A DNA stretch of 64,000 bases from Agromyces tardus (GTDB lineage: Bacteria; Actinomycetota; Actinomycetes; Actinomycetales; Microbacteriaceae): positions 186,001 through 250,000 of the forward strand of contig NZ_RHHB01000001.1 in the NCBI RefSeq assembly GCF_003710805.1, in the 5' to 3' direction. Numbering within the stretch: position 1 is the first letter of the stretch; each line of letters starts with the position of its first letter. The position numbers were made by a program, and so were the translations under genes. Below, piece after piece: positions 47,343 to 56,895 of the stretch. The notes beneath the pieces were generated by a model. It was not told the origin of the DNA. It searched no databases and was given only the letters and a program-made list of their open reading frames with translations.

Positions 47343-48371
47343 ATGATGACCACCGAACGACCGCTGACCCGGGCATCCGCCACCGCGACGACCATGCGCG
47401 CGGCGCGCATCGACCGCTTCGGCGCACCCGAGGTCGTGCACCTCGCCGACGTGCCGAAACCGCAGCCGAAGCCAGACGAGCTGCTCGTGCGGGTGAAGGC
47501 GACCACCGTGAGCGTCGCCGACCAGCGACTGCGCAGCCGACGCGTGCCGCGCGGGGTCACCCTGCTGGCCGCCCCGACGATCGGGCTGCTCCGGCCCCGC
47601 CTGCACGTGCTCGGCATGGAGGCGGCGGGGGTCGTCGAGTCGGTCGGCTCGGCAGTGACGAGCTATGCGCCCGGCGACGAGGTGATCGTCATGCGCGGCG
47701 CCCGCATGGGGTGCCACGCCGACTACGTGACCGTGCCCGAAGGCGGCGAGGTTGCGCGCAAGCCCCGCAACCGCTCGTTCGACGAGGCCGCCGCCGTGAT
47801 CTTCGGCGGGCACACCGCGGTGCGCTACCTCGACGGGGTGACGATCGGGCCGGGCAGCGAGGTGCTTGTGAACGGCGCGTCGGGCGCGGTCGGCACGGCC
47901 GTCGTGCAGCTCGCCGCGGCCCGCGGCGCGACGGTCACGGCGGTCACGAGCGCACGCAACGCCGACCTCGTGCGTTCCCTCGGAGCCGCCCGGGTCATCG
48001 ACTACGAGCGCGAGGACTTCGCAGCGCCCGGCACCGCGGCGCGCTACGACGTGATCGTGGAGTGCGTGGGCAATGCCCCGTTCGCCCGCGTCGCGCACCT
48101 GATCCGTCCGGGCGGCGCGCTGCTGCTCGTCATCGCCGACCTGCCGGCCATGCTCGCCGCCGGTCGGCAGACGCGCCGCAGCGGCATCCGCGTCGACCAT
48201 CGCGGCGGCGACATGGGCGCCGAGGGGATGTCGCGGCTCGCCGCGCTCGCCGAGGCCGGCGACCTGCGCCCGGTCATCGATCGCACGTACGAGCTCGACG
48301 AGGTCGTCGAGGCCCACCGCTACGTCGACACCGGCCGCAAGCGGGGGAGCGTCGTGCTGCGGGTCGGCTGA
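47343..48371 (+). CDS. MDR-superfamily quinone oxidoreductase/alcohol dehydrogenase
   Basis: A 342-residue medium-chain dehydrogenase: MRAARIDRFGAPEVVHLADVPKPQPKPDELLVRVKATTVSVADQRLR at the N-terminus, LGMEAAGVVESVGSAVTSYAPGDEVIVM, and the cofactor motif VLVNGASGAVGTAVVQLAAARGATVTAV (GxxGxxG). Zinc ligands are absent, so it belongs with NADPH:quinone reductase-like members. A 17-residue Thr-rich leader precedes the usual start; the ATG at 47391 (MRAARI) could be the real one. The divergent TetR protein and three operators suggest induction by a toxic or aromatic substrate. Confidence 0.9.
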   Translation: MMTTERPLTRASATATTMRAARIDRFGAPEVVHLADVPKPQPKPDELLVRVKATTVSVADQRLRSRRVPRGVTLLAAPTIGLLRPRLHVLGMEAAGVVESVGSAVTSYAPGDEVIVMRGARMGCHADYVTVPEGGEVARKPRNRSFDEAAAVIFGGHTAVRYLDGVTIGPGSEVLVNGASGAVGTAVVQLAAARGATVTAVTSARNADLVRSLGAARVIDYEREDFAAPGTAARYDVIVECVGNAPFARVAHLIRPGGALLLVIADLPAMLAAGRQTRRSGIRVDHRGGDMGAEGMSRLAALAEAGDLRPVIDRTYELDEVVEAHRYVDTGRKRGSVVLRVG

Positions 48372-48376
48372 GCCGG

Positions 48377-48397
48377 CGGGCACCCACTGGGCGCCCG
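48377..48397 (+). terminator. Hairpin after the quinone-oxidoreductase gene
   Basis: CGGGC and GCCCG (48377-48381, 48393-48397) plus an inner CCC/GGG pair form an eight-pair stem with one A-C mismatch and a three-base ACT loop, six bases after the stop. No T-tract. Confidence 0.4.
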
Positions 48398-48436
48398 ACT
48401 CGGCGAGAATGGAAGGCGAGGCGAAGGGGTTCCGAC

Positions 48437-48931
48437 ATGGGCGACGACACGACCGGTTCGACGACGGATGCCACGGTGACGGATGTCGCGGCGCCGGCGA
48501 CCGGACACCGCGCAGGCTCCGCGCACGAGGCCGGCCACCGCGCCATCGGCTGCCCCGAGTGCTTCGAGGAGTTGCAGCGCAATCACGACTGGTGGAAGGC
48601 GCGCCCCGAGGGGTCGCGACTCGTCGGGCTCGCGGTGCCGCGCGACGACATGCCGCCGATCCTCGAGCAGCGCACCGACCTGCTGCGCTTCGGCGTGCAG
48701 ATCCTCGACTTCCGGTACCCGACGCCCGATGCGCCCGAGTCGTGGGAGCAGCGCCTCGCCCGCCTGTTCGAGACGCTCCGCGCCGGCGACGTCCTCGTCG
48801 TCGTGAACGAACGCGCCCTCGGCCGTACGCCCGAGGAGGTCACGCGCACCATCCGCACCCTCCGCCGGCACGACCTCGTGGTCAAGGTGCTGAGCCACGG
48901 CGCGCCGCACCTGGAGGACGCGCGGGCGTGA
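48437..48931 (+). CDS. Resolvase-fold-like protein without catalytic serine
   Basis: A 164-residue protein. After a Thr/Ala-rich N-terminus and CPECFEELQRNHDWWK, the sequence RLVGLAVPRDDMPPILEQRTDLLRFGVQILDFRYP followed by LARLFETLRAGDVLVVVNERALGRTPEEVTRTIRTLRRHDLVVKVLS follows the layout of the serine-recombinase catalytic domain, including the conserved ALGR arginine. The YxRVS serine motif of true resolvases is replaced by GLAVPRDD, and no DNA-binding domain follows. It is therefore probably not a recombinase. It overlaps the AlkZ-like gene by four bases, so the two are coupled. Function unknown. Confidence 0.65.
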   Translation: MGDDTTGSTTDATVTDVAAPATGHRAGSAHEAGHRAIGCPECFEELQRNHDWWKARPEGSRLVGLAVPRDDMPPILEQRTDLLRFGVQILDFRYPTPDAPESWEQRLARLFETLRAGDVLVVVNERALGRTPEEVTRTIRTLRRHDLVVKVLSHGAPHLEDARA

Positions 48932-50034
48932 CATCCGACCGCGACCTCGCCCGCTGGCGGCTGCACTCGCAGCGGCTCGCGGCCCCGGTCGCCGACGCCG
49001 AGCAGGTGGTCTCCTCGCTCCTGGGCGTGCAGGCCGAGAACCCGTCGCAATCGGCATGGGCGGTCGCCACCCGCACCACGACGCCCAGCCGAGCCGACCT
49101 CGCCGCAGCGATCGCGAGCGGTCGCGTGCTGCGCACCCACGCGCTGCGGCCGACCTGGCACTACGTGCACGCGGATGACGCGGCGTGGCTGCTCGAGCTC
49201 ACCGCACCGCGGGTGCTGCCCGTCGTCGACCAGCAGTTGCGGCCGCTGGCCGAACGGATGACGCAGCTCACCGACGCCGTGCTGTCGATCCTCGCCGAGG
49301 CCCCCGACCGCACCCGAAGCGACCTCGCGAGCGAGCTGGCCGATCGTGGCATGGAGCTCACCGGCCAGCAGCTCATGCTGCTGCTCGCGCACCTCGAGCT
49401 GCACGCCCTGGTCTGCAGCGGCCAGCCGCGCGAGGAGGAGCACACGTACGCGCTCTTCGCCGACCGGGTGCGGGTCACTCGCCGCCTCGACCGCGACGAG
49501 GCCCTCGCCGAACTCGCCCTGCGGTACTTCACCTCGCACGGCCCCGCGACCGACCGCGATCTGGCGTACTGGGCGACGCTCACCCTCGGCGACGTACGGC
49601 GTGGAATCGCGGGTGCCGCCGCCGGCCTCGCGTCGTTCGAGCACGATGGGCGCACGTTCCGGCACGCGCGCGGTGATCTCCCGGATGAGCGCCCGGAGGC
49701 CGCAGCGCCCTCGGCTCACCTGCTGCAGGTGCTCGACGAGATGTACCGCGGCTACCAGGACTCGCGATGGCTCATCGACGCCGAGGGGCTCGCATCGCGC
49801 GCCCGCGAGTCCGCGATCGGCATGGCGCTCGTCGACGCGCAGCTCGTCGCCGGCATGCGGCGCACGATCGGCACGAGGGCCGTCACGTTCGAGCTGCACC
49901 CGCTGCGAGGGCTGCGCGCACACGAGCTCGCGTCGATCCACGAGGCCGCCGAGCGCTACGCCGCGTACCTCGGCCTCGAGCCGCAACTGCGACTCGAGGA
50001 CCCTGCGCCCGTGCCGGACGCCCCGCGAACGTGA
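48928..50034 (+). CDS. Winged-helix DNA-binding (HTH_42/AlkZ-like) protein
   Basis: A 368-residue member of the HTH_42 (DUF1006) superfamily with a GTG start. Key segments are LARWRLHSQRLAAPVADAEQVVSSLLGVQAENPSQSAWAVATRT, LRTHALRPTWHYVHADDAAWLLELTAPRV, ALRYFTSHGPATDRDLAYWATL and LHPLRGLRAHELASIHEAAERYAAYLG. AlkZ/YcaQ-type DNA glycosylases carry a QxQ motif at the VQAQ position; here it is VQAE (Gln35, Glu37), near the QxD seen in other subgroups. DNA-repair glycosylase activity is thus possible but altered. It is coupled to the resolvase-like gene. Confidence 0.85.
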   Translation: MTSDRDLARWRLHSQRLAAPVADAEQVVSSLLGVQAENPSQSAWAVATRTTTPSRADLAAAIASGRVLRTHALRPTWHYVHADDAAWLLELTAPRVLPVVDQQLRPLAERMTQLTDAVLSILAEAPDRTRSDLASELADRGMELTGQQLMLLLAHLELHALVCSGQPREEEHTYALFADRVRVTRRLDRDEALAELALRYFTSHGPATDRDLAYWATLTLGDVRRGIAGAAAGLASFEHDGRTFRHARGDLPDERPEAAAPSAHLLQVLDEMYRGYQDSRWLIDAEGLASRARESAIGMALVDAQLVAGMRRTIGTRAVTFELHPLRGLRAHELASIHEAAERYAAYLGLEPQLRLEDPAPVPDAPRT

Positions 50035-50083
50035 GATCCACGATCGCGGGGCGTTCGCCCTGCAGCAGGCGTGGTGCGCCCGC

Positions 50084-50844
50084 TCAGTTCAGCTTGCGAC
50101 GGTAGATCGCGATGGCGAAGCCGTAGGCCACGACGAGGATGCCGACGAGCCAGGCGAGGGCGATCCAGATGTCGCTGCCGACGGGCTGCCCGGCGAACAG
50201 GGCCCGGATGGTGTTCACGATGGACGTCACGGGCTGGTTCTCGGCGAACCAGGCGACCGGGGCCGGCATCGAGTCCGTGGGCACGAACGCCGAGCTGATG
50301 AACGGCAGGAAGATCAGCGGGTAGCTGAATGCACTCGCGCCGTCGACGGTCTTCGCCGACAGCCCGGCGATCACGGCGAGCCAGGTCAGGGCGAGCGTGA
50401 ACAGGACCAGGATGCCGGCGACCGCCAGCCAGACGGCCACGGACGCCCCGGTGCGGAACCCCATGATCAGCGCGACGCCGATGACGATCGCGACGGACAC
50501 CAGGTTCGCCACCATGGAGGTGAGCACGTGCGCCCAGAGCACGCTCGACCTCGCGATCGGCATGGACTGGAAGCGGTCGAAGATGCCGCCCTGCAGGTCG
50601 AGGAACAGCCGGTACGCGGTGTACGCGACGCCCGACGCGATCGTGATGAGCAGGATGCCGGGGAGCATGTAGTCGACGTACGACTCGTCGGAGCCGGTGT
50701 CGATCGCGCCGCCGAGCACGTACACGAACAGCAGCATCAGCGCGATCGGCGTGATGGTCGTGGTGATGATCGTGTCGGGACTGCGGACGATGTGGGTCAG
50801 CGATCGGCCGGTGAGCACACCGGTGTCGCCGAGGACGTGCGTGG

Positions 50845-50848
<4 letters not shown>
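50084..50848 (-). CDS. ABC-2 type exporter permease (DrrB-like)
   Basis: A 254-residue membrane protein with six predicted helices: SPDTIITTTITPIALMLLFVYVLGG first, then YMLPGILLITIASGVAYTAYRLFLDLQGGIFDRFQSMPIARSSVLWAHVL and SYPLIFLPFISSAFVPTDSMPAPVAWFAENQPVTSIVNTIRALF, all characteristic of the daunorubicin-resistance DrrB family. It would export drugs or lipids. Its start overlaps the ATPase stop by four bases, and it ends a PadR-DUF1048-ATPase-permease operon. Confidence 0.93.
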
Positions 50849-51647
<799 letters not shown>

Positions 51648-51651
<4 letters not shown>

Positions 51652-52016
51652 TGCTGCTCCTCTCGTTCGGCGTCCTTGATCGCCTTGGTCAGGCGGGCGC
51701 GCTCCTTGTCGATCCACTGCGCGCCGCCGTAGGCCTGGGTGAAGGTCTCGGCGAACTCGACCGGGTCGTCGCCGACGATCGCGCTCACGGGTGTTCCGTC
51801 GATGGCGGCGCGCTCCCAGAGGTCGGCGAAGTCGCCGAGCATCGTGACGAGGGTGTCGCCGTCGACGATGCCGCCGTAGTACATGAAGTACCGCTCGAAC
51901 GCCTTCGCGGCGCTGCGGTAGGGCTCGGCGAGGGCCTCGATGCGGGCCTTGTACTGCCGGTACTGCTTCTTCTGCTCGAGCGATCCCGTGAGGGCCTCGA
52001 TCCACTTGGCTGCCAT
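51648..52016 (-). CDS. DUF1048 protein of a PadR-ABC operon
   Basis: A 122-residue soluble helical protein: MAAKWIEALTGSLEQKKQYRQYKARIEALAEPYRSAAKAFERYFMYYG, then LVTMLGDFADLWERAAIDGTPVSAIVGDDPVEFAETFTQAYGG, matching DUF1048. The family often lies between a PadR regulator and ABC transporter genes, as here, but its role is not known. Its start is two bases from the PadR stop, and its stop overlaps the ATPase start. Confidence 0.92.
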
Positions 52017-52018
52017 GA

Positions 52019-52372
52019 TCAGTTCTCGCCTTCTTCGTGCTGGTGTTCGGTGTGGTCGTGGAGCTGGCCGATCCGTTCCGCGAGGAAGCTCCAGCTCCTC
52101 CAGAACTCGTCGAGGTACTCGCGTCCCTGCGCGTTGAGCGAGTAGACCTTGCGGGGCGGCCCCTTCTCGGAGGGGACCTTCGCCACGTCGACGAAGCCGC
52201 GCTGCTCGATGCGCACGAGCAGTGCGTACACGGTGCCCTCGACGATGTCGCTGAACCCCTCCTCCCGCAGTCGCGCGGTGATCTCGTAGCCGTAGGCCGG
52301 CTGCGTCGCGAGCAGCGCGAGCACGATGCCCTCGAGCGTGCCCTTGAGCATCTCGGTCATCTGCTTTCCCAT
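52019..52372 (-). CDS. PadR-family repressor
   Basis: A 117-residue regulator: MLKGTLEGIVLALLATQPAYGYEITARLREEGFSDIVEGTVYALLVRIEQRGFVDVAKVPSEKGPPRKVYSLNAQGREYLDEFWRSWSFL. This is the compact PadR-s2 type with a winged helix and one dimerisation helix. The C-terminal tail is His/Glu-rich. As first gene of the exporter operon it probably represses its own promoter until a ligand binds; a TACTA-N5-TAGTA palindrome overlaps the candidate -10. Confidence 0.94.
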   Translation of the reverse strand: MGKQMTEMLKGTLEGIVLALLATQPAYGYEITARLREEGFSDIVEGTVYALLVRIEQRGFVDVAKVPSEKGPPRKVYSLNAQGREYLDEFWRSWSFLAERIGQLHDHTEHQHEEGEN

Positions 52373-52405
52373 GAGCGCCTCCCTTCACTACTCGGTGTCA
52401 CTGGG

Positions 52406-52444
52406 TACTACTAGATAGTATGACCGAATACCGGTAGATAGCAA
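52406..52444 (-). promoter_or_regulatory. PadR operon promoter with overlapping palindrome
   Basis: On the minus strand TTGCTA (52444-52439), 18 bases, TACTAT (52420-52415) form a sigma70-like promoter. TACTACTAGATAGTA (52406-52420), a palindrome with 5-bp arms around CTAGA, covers the -10. The AT-rich patch stands out from the GC-rich surroundings. It is a candidate PadR operator. Confidence 0.6.
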
Positions 52445-52569
52445 GGCTGAGTACCAGAGTTCCTCCGTCGCCGTTGACGTAGGGTTGCGCTGGCGCGCTG
52501 AGGCCGCAGGCGCTTCGCCCGCGGCATCCGCTCGCGTTCGCCTTCACCCCACTCGACGCGAGGACCCCC

Positions 52570-54162
52570 GTGAGCCTGATCCGCCTGAACGACGTGAGCA
52601 TGGAGTTCGACGGGCGACCGGTGCTGCGGGAGGCATTCCTCAAGCTGCGACGCGGCGACCGCGTCGGGCTGATCGGCAAGAACGGCACGGGCAAGACGAC
52701 GTTCCTCGAGCTCGTGCTCGGACGGCAGGAGCCGTCGGGCGGCACCGTCGATGTGAGCCTCGGCACCACGATCGGGTACTTCTCGCAGTTCTCCGAGCTC
52801 GACGGCGAGCAGAGCACGTGGCAGACCCTCAGCTCGCACTTCGCCGCGGTGCACGAGACGCAGGCGCGGCTCGATGCGATCGGTGCCCAGCTGGCGCATC
52901 CGATGGCCGACGACGCCATGATGGCGCTGCTCACCGAGCAGGGCGAGCTGTTCGAGCGCATGGACGCGATCGGCGGCTGGACGTACGAGAACACCATCGA
53001 CACCGTGCTCACGAGCCTCGGCTTCGACGAGGAGCGGCGGCACCTGCCCGTCGAGCGTTTGTCGGGCGGATGGCGCAACCGCGCCGCGCTCGCGCTGATC
53101 CTCGTGCAGGCGCCCGACGTGCTGCTGCTCGACGAGCCGACGAACTTCCTCGACCTCGACGGGGTGCGCTGGATCGAAGGCTGGCTCGGCGGCTTCGCCG
53201 GGGCGCTGCTCGTGGTCTCGCATGACCGGCAGTTCCTCGACGGCGTGGTCGACCGCATCGTGGAGATCGAGAACCACCGGCTGCAGGAGTACGAGGGGAA
53301 CTACTCGGCGTACGTGCATGCGAAGCAGTCGCGGCTGAAGATGCTCGCGCGGCAGTTCGCCCACGAGGAGGAGCTGCTGGCCTACGAGCAGGCCGCGTCG
53401 GCCGCGCGTCGCGAGGCGGCCCGCAACCCGTCGAACGCGGTCGCGCGCCGGCTCGCCGACATCAAGAAGCGCCAGGCGCCGCGCCCCATCGACCAGATCA
53501 TCACGGGCATCTACGACGGGCTGCGGGTGTCGAACGACCTCCTGACCGTGACCGGACTGACCAAGGGCTTCAACGGCACGCCGCTGTTCTCGGATCTGTC
53601 ATTCGACCTGCAGCGGGGCGACCGGGTCGCGGTGGTCGGCTCCAACGGGTCCGGCAAGTCGACGCTGCTCGACGTGCTCACGGGCGACACCGAGGCGGAT
53701 GCCGGGACCGTGCGCTGGGCGAAGGGCGTGCGGTTCGTCTCGTACAACCGGGTCGTCGCCGAGCTGGATCTCGACGACACGGTCGGCCACGCGGTGAACG
53801 CGTACCCGGACTCGCTCGCGCTGACCGCGACGAAGAAGAGCGTGAACCGGTTCCTCGCGATGCTGCAGTTCTCCGAGGCCGACCTGCAGCAGAAGATCGG
53901 CACCCTCTCCGGCGGCCAGCGCGCCCGCGTCGCGATCGCCCAGTGCCTGCTCTCCGGCGCGGCGGTGATCGTGCTCGACGAGCCCACCAATCACCTCGAC
54001 ATCACGAGCACCCAGGTGATGGAACGGGCGCTCACCCACTTCCCCGGTGCGGTGATCGTCGTCTCCCACGACCGGTTCTTCGTCGACAAGCTCGCCGACC
54101 GGCTGCTCGTGTTCGACGGCACGCCGCGCGTGCGCGAGACGGCGGCGACCGGAGCGCTCTGA
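52570..54162 (+). CDS. ABC-F family ATPase
   Basis: A 530-residue protein with a GTG start and two ABC domains and no membrane segment. Domain 1: GKNGTGKTT, RLSGGWRNRAALALIL, LLLDEPTNFLD. Domain 2: GSNGSGKST, LSGGQRARVAIAQCLL, VLDEPTNHLD. The inter-domain linker (HAKQSRLKMLARQFAHEEELLAYEQAASAARREAARNPSNAVARRLADIKKRQ) is the charged helical P-site tRNA interaction motif region. ABC-F proteins act on ribosomes, either as translation factors or in antibiotic protection. It is divergent from the PadR exporter operon, which fits a resistance context, but this is not proof. Confidence 0.92.
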   Translation: MSLIRLNDVSMEFDGRPVLREAFLKLRRGDRVGLIGKNGTGKTTFLELVLGRQEPSGGTVDVSLGTTIGYFSQFSELDGEQSTWQTLSSHFAAVHETQARLDAIGAQLAHPMADDAMMALLTEQGELFERMDAIGGWTYENTIDTVLTSLGFDEERRHLPVERLSGGWRNRAALALILVQAPDVLLLDEPTNFLDLDGVRWIEGWLGGFAGALLVVSHDRQFLDGVVDRIVEIENHRLQEYEGNYSAYVHAKQSRLKMLARQFAHEEELLAYEQAASAARREAARNPSNAVARRLADIKKRQAPRPIDQIITGIYDGLRVSNDLLTVTGLTKGFNGTPLFSDLSFDLQRGDRVAVVGSNGSGKSTLLDVLTGDTEADAGTVRWAKGVRFVSYNRVVAELDLDDTVGHAVNAYPDSLALTATKKSVNRFLAMLQFSEADLQQKIGTLSGGQRARVAIAQCLLSGAAVIVLDEPTNHLDITSTQVMERALTHFPGAVIVVSHDRFFVDKLADRLLVFDGTPRVRETAATGAL

Positions 54163-54179
54163 GCGCGGCGCGCGCTCAG
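54159..54179. terminator. Bidirectional hairpin overlapping both stops
   Basis: CTGAGCGCG (54159-54167), loop GCG, CGCGCTCAG (54171-54179): a perfect 9-bp stem. It contains the stop codon of the ABC-F gene and that of the convergent membrane-protein gene. Confidence 0.55.
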
Positions 54180-54700
54180 CCCGTGCCGGCGAGCTCCGTC
54201 GCGATCGGGAGCAGCGCGGCGATGGCGATGACGAGCGCTGCCCCTCCGCCGGCGAGCTTCCAGCGACGATCGGGCAGCGCGAGCATCGAGAGCGCGCCCG
54301 TCGCCACGCCGACCAGGAGCGGGCCGAGTTGGCTCCCCACGATCGCCCACGCGAAGGGGACGTACCCGAGGATCAGTCCCCAGGAGAGCACGGCGGGGAT
54401 CAGTGCGAGCAGGGCGGCGGCGATGGGCCGCCAACGCTCGGTCACCCTGCGGTAGACCAGGGCGATCAGCAGCCCGGCCGGGATCACGAGCAGCGCGCCG
54501 ACGACGAGGGCGACCGGCGGGAAGATCATCGCGAGGAACGTGGCCGCCAGCTGCAATGTCATGCCGCCGTAGCCGATGAGCCCGATGAGCAGGGGTGCGA
54601 GCCACACGTGCCCGCGCGCGCCTGAAGCGGCATCCGGCGGGCGCGGCGACGCGGCCGCCGGTTCGATCGGGCCGACGGCGGGCGGGGGCGAGTCGCTCAT
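54176..54700 (-). CDS. Membrane protein with Pro/Ala-rich N-terminus
   Basis: A 174-residue protein. The first 30 residues are Pro/Ala/Ser-rich and hydrophilic (SDSPPPAVGPIEPAAASPRPPDAA); four to five membrane helices follow, including LAPLLIGLIGYGGMTLQLAATFLAMI, VALVVGALLVIPAGLLIALVY and AALLALIPAVLSWGLILGYVPFAWAIVG. No family was recognised. It is convergent with the ABC-F gene and shares a hairpin with it. Function unknown. Confidence 0.75.
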   Translation of the reverse strand: MSDSPPPAVGPIEPAAASPRPPDAASGARGHVWLAPLLIGLIGYGGMTLQLAATFLAMIFPPVALVVGALLVIPAGLLIALVYRRVTERWRPIAAALLALIPAVLSWGLILGYVPFAWAIVGSQLGPLLVGVATGALSMLALPDRRWKLAGGGAALVIAIAALLPIATELAGTG

Positions 54701-54820
54701 GGTCACGACCGTAGCGCCGCCAGCGGGCTGAGCGAACGGGCGCCGCGTGACCGCCGCCGAACCGTGATCTCCGGACGTGCGGCGGCCGCGGGCGTCGTCG
54801 CGCACGGTCGCGGGCCCCGC

Positions 54821-56773
54821 CTACGCCTCGTCCGCCGGCCGGATGACGCGACGGGCGACGTTCTCGCCTGCGTCGGTCGGCAGCTCCTCGGTGATCCACG
54901 GGCCGGTGCCCTCGCTCGGATCGAGGATGCCCTCCTCCAGCCAGGCGTAGCGTCCGTCGAGCACCCGGGCGGCGAGGCGCTCGTCCGCGGCATCCGTGTT
55001 GTGCCAGAGCTCGTGCAGCAGCCGCTCGGTGCGATGCCGGGACTGGTCGGCGAACGTGTCGGCGAGCTGGTACGCCCCCTTGCCCCGCTCGGGCTGCTCC
55101 GCGGCGATCATCGCCGCGCGCACGCACGTCGCCGACACGGCGAACAACTCGGCGCCGATGTCGACGACGCGGGCGAGGAACCCCTGCTTGGCTTCCAGGC
55201 CGCCCTGCCAGCGGGCCATGCCGTAGAAGGTCGCGCGTGCCAGCTTGCGGCTGGTGCGCTCCACGTAGCGCAGGTGGGGTGCGAGCGCCCCGAACTCGTC
55301 GTACGCCGTCGGCAGGTCACCCGCGCCGGCCACCAGCTGCGGCAGCCAGCGAGCGTAGAACCCGCTGGCGGATGCGGCGGCCTTCGCCTTGCCGGCCAGG
55401 TCGACGTGCGGGTCGATGAGGTCTCCGGCGGCTGTGAGGTGCGCGTCGACGGCCTCCCGCGCGATGAGCAGGCGCATGATCTCGGTCGAGCCCTCGAAGA
55501 TCCGGTTGATCCGCATGTCGCGCAGCACCTGCTCGGCGCCGACCGCGCGTTCGCCGCGGGCGGCGAGCGACGCCGCGGTCTCGAACCCGCGGCCACCGCG
55601 GACCTGCACGAGCTCGTCGGCGATCCGCCAGCCCATCTCCGAGGCCCACATCTTGGCGAGCGCCGCCTCGATGCGGATGTCCTTGCGGTCCTCGTCGGCG
55701 AGCACCCCCGACAGGTCGACCACCGCCTCGAGCGCGAACGTCGTGGCGGCGATGAACGCGATCTTGTGCGCGACCGCGGCGTGCTCGCCGACGGGCCGGC
55801 CCCACTGCACGCGTTCGCGCGACCACTCCCGCGCGATCTTCAGGCTCCACTTGCCCGCGCCGGCGCAGATGGCCGGGATCGCCAACCGCCCGGCGTTGAG
55901 GGTCGTGAGCGCGATCTTGAGCCCCTCGCCCTCGCGCCCGATGAGGTTCTCGGCCGGCACGCGCACGTCGCGCAGCGAGGTGAGCCCGTTCTCGATTCCG
56001 TGCAACCCCATGAAGGCGTTGCGGCGGTGCACGGTGATGCCCGGGGAGTCGGCCTCGACGACGAACGCGCTGATGCCCCCGCGGTGTCCGTCGGACTTCG
56101 GGACGCGCGCCATCACCACGAGCAGCTCGGCGACGACGCCGTTGGTGGTCCACAGCTTGGTGCCGTCGAGCACGTACTCGGTGCCGTCCTCCGAGGGCAC
56201 GGCAGTGGCCCGCAGCCGGGCCGGGTCCGATCCGACCTCCGGTTCGGTCAGCAGGAAGGCGCTGATCGCACCCGCCGCGCAGCGCGGCAGGAACTGCCGC
56301 TTCTGCTCCTCCGTGCCCGCGAGCACGAGCGGCTCGGGCACTCCGACCGACTGGTGCGCCGACAGCAGCGCGCCGATGCTCGCGTTCACCGACCCGATCA
56401 TCACGAGGGCGCGGTTGTAGTAGTACTGCCCGAGCCCGAGGCCGCCGTACTCGACCGGGATCTTCATGCCGAACGCGCCGATCGCCGCGAGGGCCTCGAA
56501 CGTCTCGTCGGGGATGCGCGACTCCCGCTCGATGCGCGCGCCGTCGACGTCGCGCAGCAGCGACTCGAGCGCCGCGAGGAACCGCTCGCCGCGCTCGCGC
56601 CGAGTCGGATCGGGCCGGGGGTGCGGGTGGATGAGCGACAGGTCGAACTGCCCCAGGTAGAGGCCCCTGGCGAAGCTCGGCTTGCGCCAGTCCTGCTCAC
56701 GAGCGGCCTCGGCGACGGCACGCGACTGCTGCGCGTCGACGGGGGAGACGGTGACCTCACGGATGTTGCTCAC
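54821..56773 (-). CDS. Large acyl-CoA dehydrogenase
   Basis: A 650-residue flavoprotein, much longer than the usual 380-400, because of an N-terminal extension (about 90 residues) and a C-terminal domain (about 180 residues), as in very-long-chain-type or FadE-like enzymes. The ACAD core has FGMKIPVEYGGLGLGQ, FLLTEPEVGSDPARL, LDGTKLWTTNGVVAELLVVMARV, and MRINRIFEGSTEIMRLLIAREA, where the Glu is in the position of the catalytic base. It oxidises an acyl-CoA to the enoyl-CoA with FAD. It stands alone, divergent from the protein kinase gene. Confidence 0.94.
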   Translation of the reverse strand: MSNIREVTVSPVDAQQSRAVAEAAREQDWRKPSFARGLYLGQFDLSLIHPHPRPDPTRRERGERFLAALESLLRDVDGARIERESRIPDETFEALAAIGAFGMKIPVEYGGLGLGQYYYNRALVMIGSVNASIGALLSAHQSVGVPEPLVLAGTEEQKRQFLPRCAAGAISAFLLTEPEVGSDPARLRATAVPSEDGTEYVLDGTKLWTTNGVVAELLVVMARVPKSDGHRGGISAFVVEADSPGITVHRRNAFMGLHGIENGLTSLRDVRVPAENLIGREGEGLKIALTTLNAGRLAIPAICAGAGKWSLKIAREWSRERVQWGRPVGEHAAVAHKIAFIAATTFALEAVVDLSGVLADEDRKDIRIEAALAKMWASEMGWRIADELVQVRGGRGFETAASLAARGERAVGAEQVLRDMRINRIFEGSTEIMRLLIAREAVDAHLTAAGDLIDPHVDLAGKAKAAASASGFYARWLPQLVAGAGDLPTAYDEFGALAPHLRYVERTSRKLARATFYGMARWQGGLEAKQGFLARVVDIGAELFAVSATCVRAAMIAAEQPERGKGAYQLADTFADQSRHRTERLLHELWHNTDAADERLAARVLDGRYAWLEEGILDPSEGTGPWITEELPTDAGENVARRVIRPADEA

Positions 56774-56895
56774 GCGAACCTCCTCGTTGCGCCCAATCTA
56801 CGCCGCATTGCATCCCTGCGCCCCCGCCGCAAGCCCCTGAAGGAGTGAGCGCGCGCGGACTACGGTCGGGAGCAACCCCCGAAGGAGCGAGCTCG

